In this document: positions 47,668-56,323 of the stretch, in pieces | Position numbering within the stretch: position 1 is the first letter of the stretch | Layout: every line of letters begins with the position of its first letter | Assembly (NCBI GenBank): GCA_027491255.1 | Contig: JAIXWM010000054.1 | Location: 38,566-102,565 of the forward strand | DNA: 64,000 bases | Reading direction: 5' to 3' | From: Rubrivivax sp. | Lineage (GTDB): Bacteria > Pseudomonadota > Gammaproteobacteria > Burkholderiales > Burkholderiaceae_C | Notes under the pieces: generated by a model | What the model was told of the DNA's origin: nothing | What the model saw: only the letters and a program-made list of their open reading frames with translations | The model's database searches: none | Translations under genes and position numbers: made by a program

Positions 47668-48576
47668 TCAAGCCGGGAACACGCCGGTGGAGAGATAGCG
47701 ATCCCCGCGGTCGCAGACGATGAAGACGATGGTCGCGTTCTCGACCCGTTGCGCGATCTGCAGGGCGACCCAGCAGGCTCCGGCGGCGGAGATGCCGGCA
47801 AACAGGCCCTCCTCGCGCGCCATGCGACGGGCCATCTCCTCGGCATCGGTCTGGCTGACGAGCACGAGTTCGTCCACGCCGGCAGGGTCGTAGATCTTGG
47901 GCAGATAGGCCTCGGGCCACTTGCGGATGCCGGGGATGCGTGAGCCCTCCGAGGGTTGCGCGCCGATGACGCGCACCGCGGGGTTCTTCTCCTTGAGGAA
48001 GCGCGAGACGCCGGTGATGGTGCCCGTGGTGCCCATGGCGCTGACGAAGTGCGTCACCCTGCCGGCCGTGTCCTCCCAGATCTCGGGGCCGGTGGTCTCG
48101 TAGTGAACACGCGGGTTGTCAGGGTTCGCGAACTGGTCGAGCACCCGGCCCTTGCCCTCGCGCTGCATCTGCTCGGCCAGGTCACGCGCATGCTCCATGC
48201 CGCCGGCCTTGGGTGTCAGCAGCAGTTCGGCACCAAAGGCGCGCATGGTTTGGGCGCGCTCGATCGACAGGTCCTCGGGCATGATCAGCACCATGCGGTA
48301 GCCGCGGATCGCCGCGGCCATTGCCAGCGCGATGCCGGTGTTGCCCGAGGTGGCCTCGATGAGCGTGTCGCCCGGGCGGATTTCGCCGCGCTCCTCGGCA
48401 CGGCGGATCATGTGGATGGCTGGGCGGTCCTTGACCGAACCGGCCGGGTTGTTGCCCTCGAGCTTGCCGAGCACGACGTTGCCGCGACGCGCAGCCTCGG
48501 CGCCAGGCAGGCGTTGCAGGCGCACCAGCGGGGTATGACCGATCGCGTCCTCGAGCGTGGGGTAGCGGGGTTCCAT
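47668..48576 (-). CDS. cysM: Cysteine synthase B CysM
   Basis: CysM joins O-acetylserine (or phosphoserine) with sulfide or thiosulfate to give cysteine. This PLP enzyme of 302 residues has the Schiff-base lysine in [11 protein letters not shown], the substrate loop [13 protein letters not shown] and the phosphate loop [13 protein letters not shown]. The [13 protein letters not shown] stretch and the short C-terminus favour CysM over CysK. It is divergent from the tRNA-Leu gene. Confidence 0.94.
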   Translation of the reverse strand: MEPRYPTLEDAIGHTPLVRLQRLPGAEAARRGNVVLGKLEGNNPAGSVKDRPAIHMIRRAEERGEIRPGDTLIEATSGNTGIALAMAAAIRGYRMVLIMPEDLSIERAQTMRAFGAELLLTPKAGGMEHARDLAEQMQREGKGRVLDQFANPDNPRVHYETTGPEIWEDTAGRVTHFVSAMGTTGTITGVSRFLKEKNPAVRVIGAQPSEGSRIPGIRKWPEAYLPKIYDPAGVDELVLVSQTDAEEMARRMAREEGLFAGISAAGACWVALQIAQRVENATIVFIVCDRGDRYLSTGVFPA

Positions 48577-48638
48577 CTCAGTGTCCTCCTGCGGTGCATT
48601 GTCGTGGCGCGAGCCCAGGGCCCGACTGTCCTGCGTGC

Positions 48639-48644
48639 GATACT
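48639..48644 (+). promoter_or_regulatory. Candidate -10 element of the tRNA-Leu gene
   Basis: GATACT lies 32 bases before the 5' end of the tRNA. The -35 is not evident. The spacing suits a short tRNA leader. Confidence 0.3.
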
Positions 48645-48675
48645 CGTTGCGTTGATGCCGGCATGAGTCGGCCCT

Positions 48676-48760
48676 GCCCGCGTGACGAAATCGGTAGACG
48701 TAGCGGATTCAAAATCCGCCGCCGCAAGGCGTGCCAGTTCGAGTCTGGCCGCGGGCACCA
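48676..48760 (+). tRNA. tRNA-Leu (anticodon CAA), CCA encoded
   Basis: This is a class II tRNA of 85 bases. The acceptor stem GCCCGCG (48676-48682) pairs with CGCGGGC (48750-48756), followed by discriminator A and CCA. The anticodon stem GCGGA/TCCGC (48703-48707, 48715-48719) encloses TTCAAAA with anticodon CAA at 48710-48712. The long variable arm CGCCGCAAGGCG and the T arm with GTTCGAGTC are present. It reads UUG codons, which are rare in this GC-rich genome. Confidence 0.95.
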
Positions 48761-48809
48761 GGTTCACGGCGCGGTGCGCGTCCGGCGCCCGTGCCCCATG
48801 GGGGTGGGG

Positions 48810-49643
48810 ATGGATACGATGACCGACACGCGCGCCGAGCCCGCGGGAAATCACTGGCTGGCAGCCGACGGTGTGCGCAAGGCTTACCGCGACTACGACA
48901 AACCCGAGGCCGATCGGGTGCGCGAGTTCTACCGCCAGAACCACCGCCACCAGACCTACGACTTCGTGCTGGCGAAGAAGGCCCAGTGGCTGCGCTTCGA
49001 GCGCCAGCGCATGACGCCCTGGGCAGCGCTGGACTACCTGAACACCCTGGTCGACGAGTCCGACCCCGACACCGCCCTGCCGCAGATCAATCACCTGCTG
49101 CAGACCGCCGAGGCCATCCGCGCCGACGGTCACCCCGACTGGTTCGTGCTCACGGGATTCGTGCACGACCTGGGCAAGGTGCTGTGCCTGTTCGGCGAGC
49201 CGCAGTGGGCCGTGGTCGGTGACACCTTCCCGGTCGGATGCCGGCACTCCGAGCGCATCGTCTGCGCCGAGTTCTTCGCCGCCAACCCGGACCACGACCA
49301 CCCGGTCTACGGCACCGAGAACGGCGTCTACGAACCGGGCTGCGGCCTGTCGAACGTGCACCTGTCCTGGGGTCACGACGAGTACCTCTACCACATGCTG
49401 AAGGACCGCCTGCCCGAGCCGGCCCTCTACATGATCCGCTACCACTCCTTCTACGCCTGGCACCGCGAGGGCCAGTACGGACACCTGACCGACGCGACCG
49501 ACCGCGCCAACCTGCCCTGGGTGCAGAAGTTCAACCCCTACGACCTGTACTCGAAGCAGCCGAACCCGCCGGTGCTGGCCGAACTGAAGCCCTACTACGA
49601 GGACCTGCTGGCCAAGTACCTGCCCTCGGAACTGGCGTTGTAG
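48810..49643 (+). CDS. Myo-inositol oxygenase (MIOX family)
   Basis: MIOX cleaves myo-inositol with O2 to D-glucuronate at a di-iron site. The 277-residue protein has H95 (QINHLLQT), H119-D120 (GFVHDLGKV), H189 (SWGHDEYLY), H212 ([10 protein letters not shown]) and D245 (NPYDLYSK). These correspond to all six iron ligands of the animal enzyme. The [14 protein letters not shown] opening and [13 protein letters not shown] are also family blocks. MIOX is uncommon in bacteria and sits right after a tRNA gene. Starts at 48798, 48810 and 48819 are all possible. Confidence 0.92.
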   Translation: MDTMTDTRAEPAGNHWLAADGVRKAYRDYDKPEADRVREFYRQNHRHQTYDFVLAKKAQWLRFERQRMTPWAALDYLNTLVDESDPDTALPQINHLLQTAEAIRADGHPDWFVLTGFVHDLGKVLCLFGEPQWAVVGDTFPVGCRHSERIVCAEFFAANPDHDHPVYGTENGVYEPGCGLSNVHLSWGHDEYLYHMLKDRLPEPALYMIRYHSFYAWHREGQYGHLTDATDRANLPWVQKFNPYDLYSKQPNPPVLAELKPYYEDLLAKYLPSELAL

Positions 49644-49644
49644 A

Positions 49645-49684
49645 CCCGGGCGTGCGGCCCGCGCGTTGACGCGCACGGCCCGGG
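49645..49684. terminator. Hairpin between convergent MIOX and PIG-L genes
   Basis: CCCGGGC-GTGCG (49645-49656) pairs with CGCAC-G-GCCCGGG (49672-49684) with one bulged G, giving a long GC stem in the 58-base gap. There is no T-run, so it may be a factor-assisted bidirectional terminator. Confidence 0.4.
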
Positions 49685-49701
49685 CATGGCCCCCGGGACG
49701 C

Positions 49702-50571
49702 TCAGCGCAGCAGGGCGTCGAGGTCTTCCGTGGCCCGCAGCGAGCGCGGCGGCACCGGCGCCAGCCGGCCGCCGGCCCATCGCTCCCAGCCGTAAAGGGC
49801 CGCCAGCACAACGCCGTCCGCCGCCGAACCGGGGGCGCCCACGCGCTCGGTGCCGCGGCGGGCACTGTCGGTCAGCAGTGCGGGCAGCAGCAGGTGGTAA
49901 GGGTGGCGGGCCACCTCTCCCGCATGCAGCGCGCAGGCCGTCATCAGTTGCGCCACCTCTGCCGCCTCGAGTTCGAGCCGCAGGCGGGCCTCGGCCTGCG
50001 TGGCCCAGTACTCCGACCAGCACAGGTGCGCATCGACCGCGTCCCCACAGGCCGTGAGCGCGTCGCGCACCAGCCGGTGGGTGCCGACGTGGGCGGCGTG
50101 GCCGTCGCCAGCATGCGGCGCCACGACAGCGCGCGGCTGCAGGCCACGCAGCAGCGCCGCCACCGCCTCCACAGCCCGCCGCCAATGTGCGGGGTCGACC
50201 ACCGCCGCTTCGGGGGTGATGCGCTCGAAAGCCCGGCCGGGGACACCGACCGGGCTGACGAGTTCGAAGCCCAGGTAGGCGCAGCAAGCCTGCGCCTCCG
50301 CCCAGCGCTCGGCACGGCGCTCGAGCCGGCTGCCCAGCGTCACCGCGACGTTGACCACGCGCCAGCCGTGGCGCTGCCGCAGCCGCAGCGCCAGCCCCCC
50401 GACCAACGCCTCGTCATCGGGGTGGGGCGAGAAGACGAGGCAGCACGGAGCGCCGTCCCGCAACGGCGCGGTGACAGCGCCGGCCGTCGCCGACACCGCA
50501 GGATCGGCGCCGCAGGCCAGTGCGGCGAGGCAGGCCGCCACATGGCGGTCGTAAGGTGTTCGCAGAGTCAT
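49702..50571 (-). CDS. PIG-L family deacetylase
   Basis: This is a zinc-dependent N-deacetylase-type protein of 289 residues with the hallmark FSPHPDDEALVGG (H50, D52, D53) and the later VAPHAGDGHAAHVGTHR histidines. PIG-L members act on GlcNAc-linked substrates such as GlcNAc-inositol in mycothiol synthesis, but many bacterial ones have unknown targets. Its start is about 170 bases from the AfuA-like gene start, so it shares the divergent region that holds the Pho boxes. Confidence 0.88.
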   Translation of the reverse strand: MTLRTPYDRHVAACLAALACGADPAVSATAGAVTAPLRDGAPCCLVFSPHPDDEALVGGLALRLRQRHGWRVVNVAVTLGSRLERRAERWAEAQACCAYLGFELVSPVGVPGRAFERITPEAAVVDPAHWRRAVEAVAALLRGLQPRAVVAPHAGDGHAAHVGTHRLVRDALTACGDAVDAHLCWSEYWATQAEARLRLELEAAEVAQLMTACALHAGEVARHPYHLLLPALLTDSARRGTERVGAPGSAADGVVLAALYGWERWAGGRLAPVPPRSLRATEDLDALLR

Positions 50572-50676
50572 GTGCCATTCTGGCGCGGGCCATGCGGGGC
50601 GCGCACGGCGCCCACACGACCGGCGTCTCAGTGAAACCCTCCATGACCGATCGTCGCGGGCGCCCGCACAATCGCA

Positions 50677-50705
50677 CTGTCAGAAGACTGTCATTGAACG
50701 GTCAT
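50677..50705 (+). promoter_or_regulatory. Tandem Pho boxes upstream of the ABC importer
   Basis: Three direct repeats occur at exact 11-base steps: CTGTCAG (50677), CTGTCAT (50688) and CGGTCAT (50699), separated by AAGA and TGAA. This is the PhoB binding pattern CTGTCAT-N4-CTGTCAT, present as two overlapping boxes. The direct-repeat orientation points to the AfuA-like gene. CATACA at 50703-50708 could be the -10. Pattern is seen directly; PhoB control is a strong inference. Confidence 0.82.
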
Positions 50706-50743
50706 ACACCCCCCTGCACCTGCCCTCCCCGAGGAGACCGACC

Positions 50744-51772
50744 ATGTCACCGATGCGCCGACTGAGCCTGCTCGCCGCCCTCACCCTCGCCACCGCCGGC
50801 GCCGCCCAGGCCCAGGGGCGGCTGACGCTGTACTGCAGCTCCGACGAGGCCTGGTGCCAGCAGGCCAAGACCGAATTCGAGAAGGCCACCGGCATCCGTG
50901 TCGACATGACGCGCAAGAGTTCAGGCGAGACCTACGCGCAGATCAAGGCCGAAGCCTCCAACCCCAAAGGTGACATCTGGTGGGGCGGCACCGGTGACCC
51001 GCACCTTCAGGCGGCCGAGGAGAACCTGACCCAGGCCTACGTCTCACCGAACCGCCGCCGGGTGGCTGAGTTCTCCATCAACCAGGCCAAGGCCTCCAAG
51101 GACCGCACCATCGGCATCTACTCCGGCGCGCTCGGCTGGGGCTACAACGACGAGATGCTCAAGAAGGAAGGCCTGCCGGCACCGCAGTGCTGGGCCGACC
51201 TGATCAAGCCCATCTACAAGGGCAAGATCCAGATCGCCAACCCCAACTCCTCGGGCACCGCCTACACGGCGCTGGCCACGCTGGTGCAGTTGATGGGCGA
51301 GAAGGACGCGTTCACCTACCTGAAGGCTCTGCACAAGAACGTCAACCAGTACACCAAGTCCGGCTCGGCGCCGGTCAAGGCCGCGGGTGCGGGCGAGACG
51401 CTGATCGGCATCGTCTTCATGCATGACGCCGTGGCAGTGGCCGACGCGGGCCGGCCGATCAAGACGGTCGCTCCCTGCGAGGGCACGGGCTACGAGATCG
51501 GCTCGATGAGCATCATCCGCGGCGCCCGCAACCTGGAGAACGCAAAGAAGTTCTACGACTGGGCGCTCACTGCCGAGTCGCAAGGCCGGGCCAAGGACGT
51601 GAAGTCCTACCAGGTGCCCTCCAACCTGGACGCCGCGGTCTCGCCGCTGACGCCCGACCTATCGCGTATCAAGCTCATCAACTACGACTTCGCCAAGTAC
51701 GGGTCGTCGGCAGAGCGGCGGCGGCTGCTGAAGAAGTGGGATGACGAGGTCGGCTCGCTCCCGAACAACTGA
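50744..51772 (+). CDS. ABC transporter substrate-binding protein, AfuA/FbpA-like
   Basis: This periplasmic binding protein of 342 residues has a signal peptide cleaved about residue 23 (GAAQA-QG). The mature part starts RLTLYCSSDEAWCQQAKTEF and has the GDIWWGGTGDPHLQAAEE segment. The fold is the ferric-type cluster, which pipelines call iron-binding, but AfuA itself binds hexose phosphates. The tyrosine pair that coordinates iron in FbpA is not obvious near the C-terminus. The Pho boxes upstream argue for a phosphorylated substrate. GAGGAG precedes the ATG at 50744. Confidence 0.85.
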   Translation: MSPMRRLSLLAALTLATAGAAQAQGRLTLYCSSDEAWCQQAKTEFEKATGIRVDMTRKSSGETYAQIKAEASNPKGDIWWGGTGDPHLQAAEENLTQAYVSPNRRRVAEFSINQAKASKDRTIGIYSGALGWGYNDEMLKKEGLPAPQCWADLIKPIYKGKIQIANPNSSGTAYTALATLVQLMGEKDAFTYLKALHKNVNQYTKSGSAPVKAAGAGETLIGIVFMHDAVAVADAGRPIKTVAPCEGTGYEIGSMSIIRGARNLENAKKFYDWALTAESQGRAKDVKSYQVPSNLDAAVSPLTPDLSRIKLINYDFAKYGSSAERRRLLKKWDDEVGSLPNN

Positions 51773-51794
51773 GCGCGGCCAGGACACGCGGCGC

Positions 51795-54026
51795 ATGGCT
51801 GCGGCGCCCGACATCCGGCGAGACAGCCAGGGCGGGAGAGCGCTGGCACTGCTGTGCGCGGCGGCCGTCGCGCTGCTGCCCTGGTACCTGCTGCAGGACG
51901 GGTTCTGGGGCTTCACCTGGCTGGCCGATTACCCCTTCCAGCCGGAACCGGCGCCCGCGCTCTTCCTGCTGCTGCAGGGACGCAACCCCTGGTTGTGGCC
52001 CGTGGCGTTGCTGGCGCTGGCGGGGCTTGCTGCCGCCTTCGCGCCGATCAGCCGCCGGCAGCGGGGCCATGCCTATCTGGTCCTCGGCGCCGCCGGGCTC
52101 GTCTACCTGTTCGCGCAGGGGTACGGGCTCGGACTCCAGGGCTGGTCCTTCGGTTTCCTCAACACCTGGTTCGGCGAGACCGAGCAGCGCCAGTTCGGCA
52201 TGGGCTACGGCGCCCTCCTGTGCGGCACGGCTTTCCTGTTCATGCTGACCTGGGGCCTGTCGGCGAGCGGCCGCATCGTGCAGGACCCCTTCGTCGCCGG
52301 CTCGCTGGGCGTCATCATTGCCCTGGTCGGGCTGTTCGTCCTGCTGCCGGTGGTGCAGATGCTGTTCGCGGGACTGCGCTCGGAGGACGGGTCGGCGCTG
52401 GCGGCCTTCGCAGACCGATTGGTCGACCCAAAGCTGTGGCGACTGGGCTGCCTGGACGGGCGCGGGCAGTGCGGTGCGGCCTGGAACTCGCTTGCGCTGG
52501 CCATCACGGTGGGCTTTCTCAGCACACTGCTGGGCCTGGCCTTCGCGTTGGTGATCGTGCGCACCTCACTGCCCTTCAAGTCCTTCTTCAAATCACTCTC
52601 GCTGCTGCCCATCATCACGCCGCCGTTCGTGATCGGGCTGGCCGTCATCCTGCTGCTGGGGCTGTCAGGGGTCGTGACGCAGTGGGTGGCGGGCACCTTC
52701 GGCATCGCACCCTCGCGCTGGATCTACGGTTTCGAGGGCGTGCTGCTGGCACAGTTGCTGGCCTTCACCCCCATCAGCTTCATGGTGCTGATCGGCGTGG
52801 TCGAGGGTGTCAGCGCCTCGATGGAGGAGGCGTCACAGACACTGCGGGCCGACGACTGGGTCACCTTCAAGACGGTGACCTGGCCACTGCTTCGCCCGGG
52901 GCTGGCCAACGCCTTCCTGCTGGGCTTCATCGAGAGCATGGCCGATTTCGGCAACCCGCTGGTGCTGGGCGGCAACTTCAACGTGCTGTCGACCGAGATC
53001 TTCTTCGCCATCGTCGGTTCGCAGAACGACCAGGCGCGCGCCGCGGTTCTGGCGCTGGTGCTGCTGGCGTTCACGATCGCCGCCTTCGTGGCGCAGAACC
53101 GCTGGCTCGGGCGCAAGCGCTACACCACGGTCAGCGGCAAGGGCGACGGTGGCGTGCACCCGCCGCTGCCGCGGCCGGTGCTGTGGACGGCGGTGGGCGT
53201 GACCGTGGTCTGGACGGCGTTCACGCTCGTGCTCTACGCCATGATCATCTACGGCAGCTTCGTCGAGCTCTGGGGCCGCAACTGGTCGCTGACACTGCGC
53301 CACTACCTCCAGGGCTTTGCCATCACCTTCACCGAACACGGCCTGCAGTGGAAGGGCTCGGCCTGGAGCAGCCTGGGCACGACGCTGAAGATCGCCCTCG
53401 TGTCGGCCCCGCTGACGGCAGCGATCGGCCTGCTGACGGCGTGGCTGCTGACACGCCAGCAGTTCGCGGGCAAGGCGGCGTTCGAGTTCGGCACCATGCT
53501 GAGCTTCGCCATCCCGGGCACGGTGATCGGCGTGAGCTACATCGTGGCCTTCAACGTGCCGCCGCTGGAGCTGACCGGCACGGCCGCCATCCTGGTGCTG
53601 TGCTTCGTGTTCCGCAACATGCCGGTGGGGGTGCGCTCGGGCATTGCCTCGCTGGCGCAGATCGACAAGAGCCTGGACGAGGCCTCGCTGACGCTGCGCG
53701 CGTCCTCGGCCACGACCTTCCGCCGCGTGACGCTGCCTCTGATCCGCCCGGCCATCCTCTCGGCCATGGTGTACAGCTTCGTGCGCTCGATGACCGCGAT
53801 CAGTGCGGTGATCTTCCTTGTCAGCGCACAACATGACATGGCCACCACCTACATCATCGGCCGGGTCGAGAACAACGAGTACGGGATCGCGATCGCCTAC
53901 TCGACCGTGCTGATTGTCGTGATGCTCACCGGCATCGTGCTGTTCCAGTGGCTGACGGGCACACGCCGCCTCGGCCGGCACGGACTGCGCACCTCGGATA
54001 CCGCAGTGATTTCTGGAGCCGCATGA
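51795..54026 (+). CDS. ABC transporter permease, fused double-domain, AfuB-like
   Basis: This large inner-membrane protein of 743 residues holds two permease domains in one chain. Each has its own EAA loop: EEASQTLRADDWVTFKTVTW and DEASLTLRASSATTFRRVTL. An extra N-terminal region of about 200 residues with four or so membrane spans precedes the first domain. Long fused permeases of this kind are typical of AfuB. The start follows the binding protein gene by 22 bases, and its stop overlaps the ATPase start by ATGA. Confidence 0.88.
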   Translation: MAAAPDIRRDSQGGRALALLCAAAVALLPWYLLQDGFWGFTWLADYPFQPEPAPALFLLLQGRNPWLWPVALLALAGLAAAFAPISRRQRGHAYLVLGAAGLVYLFAQGYGLGLQGWSFGFLNTWFGETEQRQFGMGYGALLCGTAFLFMLTWGLSASGRIVQDPFVAGSLGVIIALVGLFVLLPVVQMLFAGLRSEDGSALAAFADRLVDPKLWRLGCLDGRGQCGAAWNSLALAITVGFLSTLLGLAFALVIVRTSLPFKSFFKSLSLLPIITPPFVIGLAVILLLGLSGVVTQWVAGTFGIAPSRWIYGFEGVLLAQLLAFTPISFMVLIGVVEGVSASMEEASQTLRADDWVTFKTVTWPLLRPGLANAFLLGFIESMADFGNPLVLGGNFNVLSTEIFFAIVGSQNDQARAAVLALVLLAFTIAAFVAQNRWLGRKRYTTVSGKGDGGVHPPLPRPVLWTAVGVTVVWTAFTLVLYAMIIYGSFVELWGRNWSLTLRHYLQGFAITFTEHGLQWKGSAWSSLGTTLKIALVSAPLTAAIGLLTAWLLTRQQFAGKAAFEFGTMLSFAIPGTVIGVSYIVAFNVPPLELTGTAAILVLCFVFRNMPVGVRSGIASLAQIDKSLDEASLTLRASSATTFRRVTLPLIRPAILSAMVYSFVRSMTAISAVIFLVSAQHDMATTYIIGRVENNEYGIAIAYSTVLIVVMLTGIVLFQWLTGTRRLGRHGLRTSDTAVISGAA

Positions 54027-55117
54027 AGACCATCGCCCGCACCCAGGCCGCCACCGTCCACCTGCACGCGGTGACCAAGCGCTACGCGCCCAAGGCGCCG
54101 CCGGCGGTGGACCGCGTCACCCTGAGCTTCGAAGCCGGCTGCCTGACGACCCTGCTGGGCCCCTCGGGCTGCGGCAAGACGACCACGCTGCGGATGATCG
54201 CCGGCCTGGAGAAGGTGACCGAGGGCCGCATCCTGATCGGTGACGACGACGTGACGCGCTTGCCGGCCACGCAGCGCGACGTGTCGATGGTGTTCCAGTC
54301 CTACGCGCTGTTCCCGCACCTGCGGGTCACCGAGAACGTGCGCTACGGGCTGGAGGTGAGCCGGCTGCCGCGCGACGTGATCGAGCAGCGAACGCAGGAG
54401 GTGCTGCGCCTGATGGGGCTGCAGGCCCTGGGCGAGCGCTACCCGCACGAGCTGTCGGGCGGACAGCAGCAGCGCGTGGCAGTGGCGCGCGCGCTCGTCC
54501 TCGAGCCGCGGGTGCTGCTGTTCGACGAGCCGCTGTCGAACCTGGACGCCAAGCTGCGCCGGCACGTGCGCCAGGAGATCCGCGAACTGCAGCGCACGCT
54601 CGGCCTGACGGCGATCTACGTCACGCACGACCAGGAGGAGGCGCTGGCCGTTTCGGACACGATCGTGGTGATGAACAACGCCGTCGTTGCACAGATGGGC
54701 ACGCCGCGCGACCTGCACGAGCGCCCGGCGACGCGTTTCGTGGCCGACTTCATCGGCGAGGCCAATGTGCTGCCGGCGCAGGTGGGCAATGCAGTGGATG
54801 CGCAGCGGCTGCGGGTGCAGTTGGGTGCGCTCAGTCTGGTGCTGCCGGGCCAGGCGGCGGCCGGCGAGCAGCGCCACGTGGCCATCCGCCCCGGGCGAGT
54901 GCGGCTGCACGCAGCGTCTGCGGGCGCGGCGCCTGCGGGCACGCTGCCGGGCACGGTCCGGCGCGCGAGCTACCTCGGGGAGACGATGGAGTATGTCGTC
55001 ACCACCGACCTGGGCGACATCCTGGTGGCCAGCCCCGAAACCCACACCACCTGGGATGCGGGCGTCTGCGTGGCCGTGGAACTGCCCGCGGACGCGGTGG
55101 TGCTGCTGCGGGATTGA
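54023..55117 (+). CDS. ABC transporter ATP-binding protein, AfuC-like
   Basis: This 364-residue nucleotide-binding subunit has Walker A GPSGCGKTT, the Q-loop VFQSYALFP, signature LSGGQQQRVAVARA, Walker B VLLFDEPLSNLDAK and the H-loop THDQEEA. The C-terminal regulatory domain (about 240-364, with HVAIRPGRVRLH) is the TOBE-type of the CUT1/ferric/polyamine group. It completes a three-gene importer with the two genes before it. Confidence 0.92.
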   Translation: MKTIARTQAATVHLHAVTKRYAPKAPPAVDRVTLSFEAGCLTTLLGPSGCGKTTTLRMIAGLEKVTEGRILIGDDDVTRLPATQRDVSMVFQSYALFPHLRVTENVRYGLEVSRLPRDVIEQRTQEVLRLMGLQALGERYPHELSGGQQQRVAVARALVLEPRVLLFDEPLSNLDAKLRRHVRQEIRELQRTLGLTAIYVTHDQEEALAVSDTIVVMNNAVVAQMGTPRDLHERPATRFVADFIGEANVLPAQVGNAVDAQRLRVQLGALSLVLPGQAAAGEQRHVAIRPGRVRLHAASAGAAPAGTLPGTVRRASYLGETMEYVVTTDLGDILVASPETHTTWDAGVCVAVELPADAVVLLRD

Positions 55118-55306
55118 GGGCCGCGAGGCGGCAGGCTGTCGTCGGGAGAGTGTGACAGGCGGGCGAGCGCGCACGCCTCGGGGCGGCAGAGGCAGCGGCG
55201 ATTGACGATACCCAATCGCGTCCACGCCGGCCTTCGTAGCATGGAAAACAGCCCTGCCGCCAGGCAGGCCGTCCATGTCGCACGCGCCCACCCCGGAGAC
55301 CCGGTC

Positions 55307-56227
55307 ATGTTCACCCGACTGAAGAAGTGGCTGCTCGCCAGCAGCATCGTGTTCCTGTCCGCCTGTGGCGGCCACCATCACCCCAGCGTGCTGGATGTCG
55401 CCCAGGAAGACGCCCGGTTCACCATCCTCGTCGAGGCCGTGCAGACGGCTGGGCTGCAGCCCACGCTCGACGGCGACGGGCCCCTGACCCTCTTCGCGCC
55501 CACCGACGCGGCCTTCGCTTCGCTGCTGACCGAACTGGGCCTGACCAAGGCACAGTTGCTCGCCGATACCGCCCTGTTGACCTCGGTGCTGACCTACCAC
55601 GTGCTGCCGACGCAGGTGAATGCGGCAGCGGTGCCCCTGGGCAAGGCCATCACCACGGTCGAAGGCGGCTTCTTCAAGATCGAGTCCGGCGCCGGTGGAG
55701 CGCTGACGGTCCAGGACGGTCGCAACCGAATCGCCGCCATCTCAGCCACGGACCTGCCGGCTCGCAATGGCGTCGTGCACGTCGTCGACAAGGTCATCCT
55801 GCCCGCCAACCGCGACATCGTCCAGACGGCACAGGCCCTGCCCGATTTCAGCATCCTGGTCGAGGCCCTGGTCGCTGCAAACCTGACGGGTGCGCTGTCG
55901 GGTCCGGGCCCGTTCACCGTCTTCGCGCCCACCAACGCAGCGTTCACGGACCTGCTGACGAGTCTGGGCCTCACCAAGGCCCAGCTGCTGGCCGACACGG
56001 TCTTGCTGCCCAGCGTTCTGAGATACCACGTCGTCAGCGGCCGGGTGCTGAAGGCCGATGTTCCGGTGGGCACGCCGATCCAGACGCTCGAGCCGGGCAA
56101 GACCTTCACCGTGGACGGCACACTGGTCATCACCGATGCGCAGAGCAACACCGCCCAGATCGTGGCGACCGACGTGTTCACGTCCAACGGCGTGATCCAC
56201 GTCATCGACAAGGTGATCCGGCCTTGA
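55307..56227 (+). CDS. Lipoprotein with two fasciclin (FAS1) domains
   Basis: This 306-residue protein has a lipoprotein signal peptide ending in the lipobox LSAC, followed by GGHHH. Two FAS1 domains follow, each with the pair LFAPTDAAF or VFAPTNAAF and YHVLP or YHVVS. The two copies share long stretches such as LGLTKAQLLADT, showing a fairly recent internal duplication. FAS1 proteins act in adhesion or surface interactions. It starts 189 bases after the importer and is probably an independent gene. Confidence 0.9.
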   Translation: MFTRLKKWLLASSIVFLSACGGHHHPSVLDVAQEDARFTILVEAVQTAGLQPTLDGDGPLTLFAPTDAAFASLLTELGLTKAQLLADTALLTSVLTYHVLPTQVNAAAVPLGKAITTVEGGFFKIESGAGGALTVQDGRNRIAAISATDLPARNGVVHVVDKVILPANRDIVQTAQALPDFSILVEALVAANLTGALSGPGPFTVFAPTNAAFTDLLTSLGLTKAQLLADTVLLPSVLRYHVVSGRVLKADVPVGTPIQTLEPGKTFTVDGTLVITDAQSNTAQIVATDVFTSNGVIHVIDKVIRP

Positions 56228-56323
56228 GGACGGACAGGCCGGCGTCGGCCGGCCTGCACACCAGGCACCTGTCACGCGAAGGCCGCCGGCGCACAGGCAC
56301 TGGCGGCCTTGCCTTGCCTCAGC

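Noticed and set aside
48676..49643. Integrated element at tRNA-Leu
   Set aside because: No integrase or duplicated tRNA 3' end was found downstream within the window, so only the suggestive position of MIOX is reported.
50744..55117. Ferric iron transporter as the firm assignment
   Set aside because: The Pho boxes and AfuA-like features make a phosphate ester at least as likely, so the substrate is left open.
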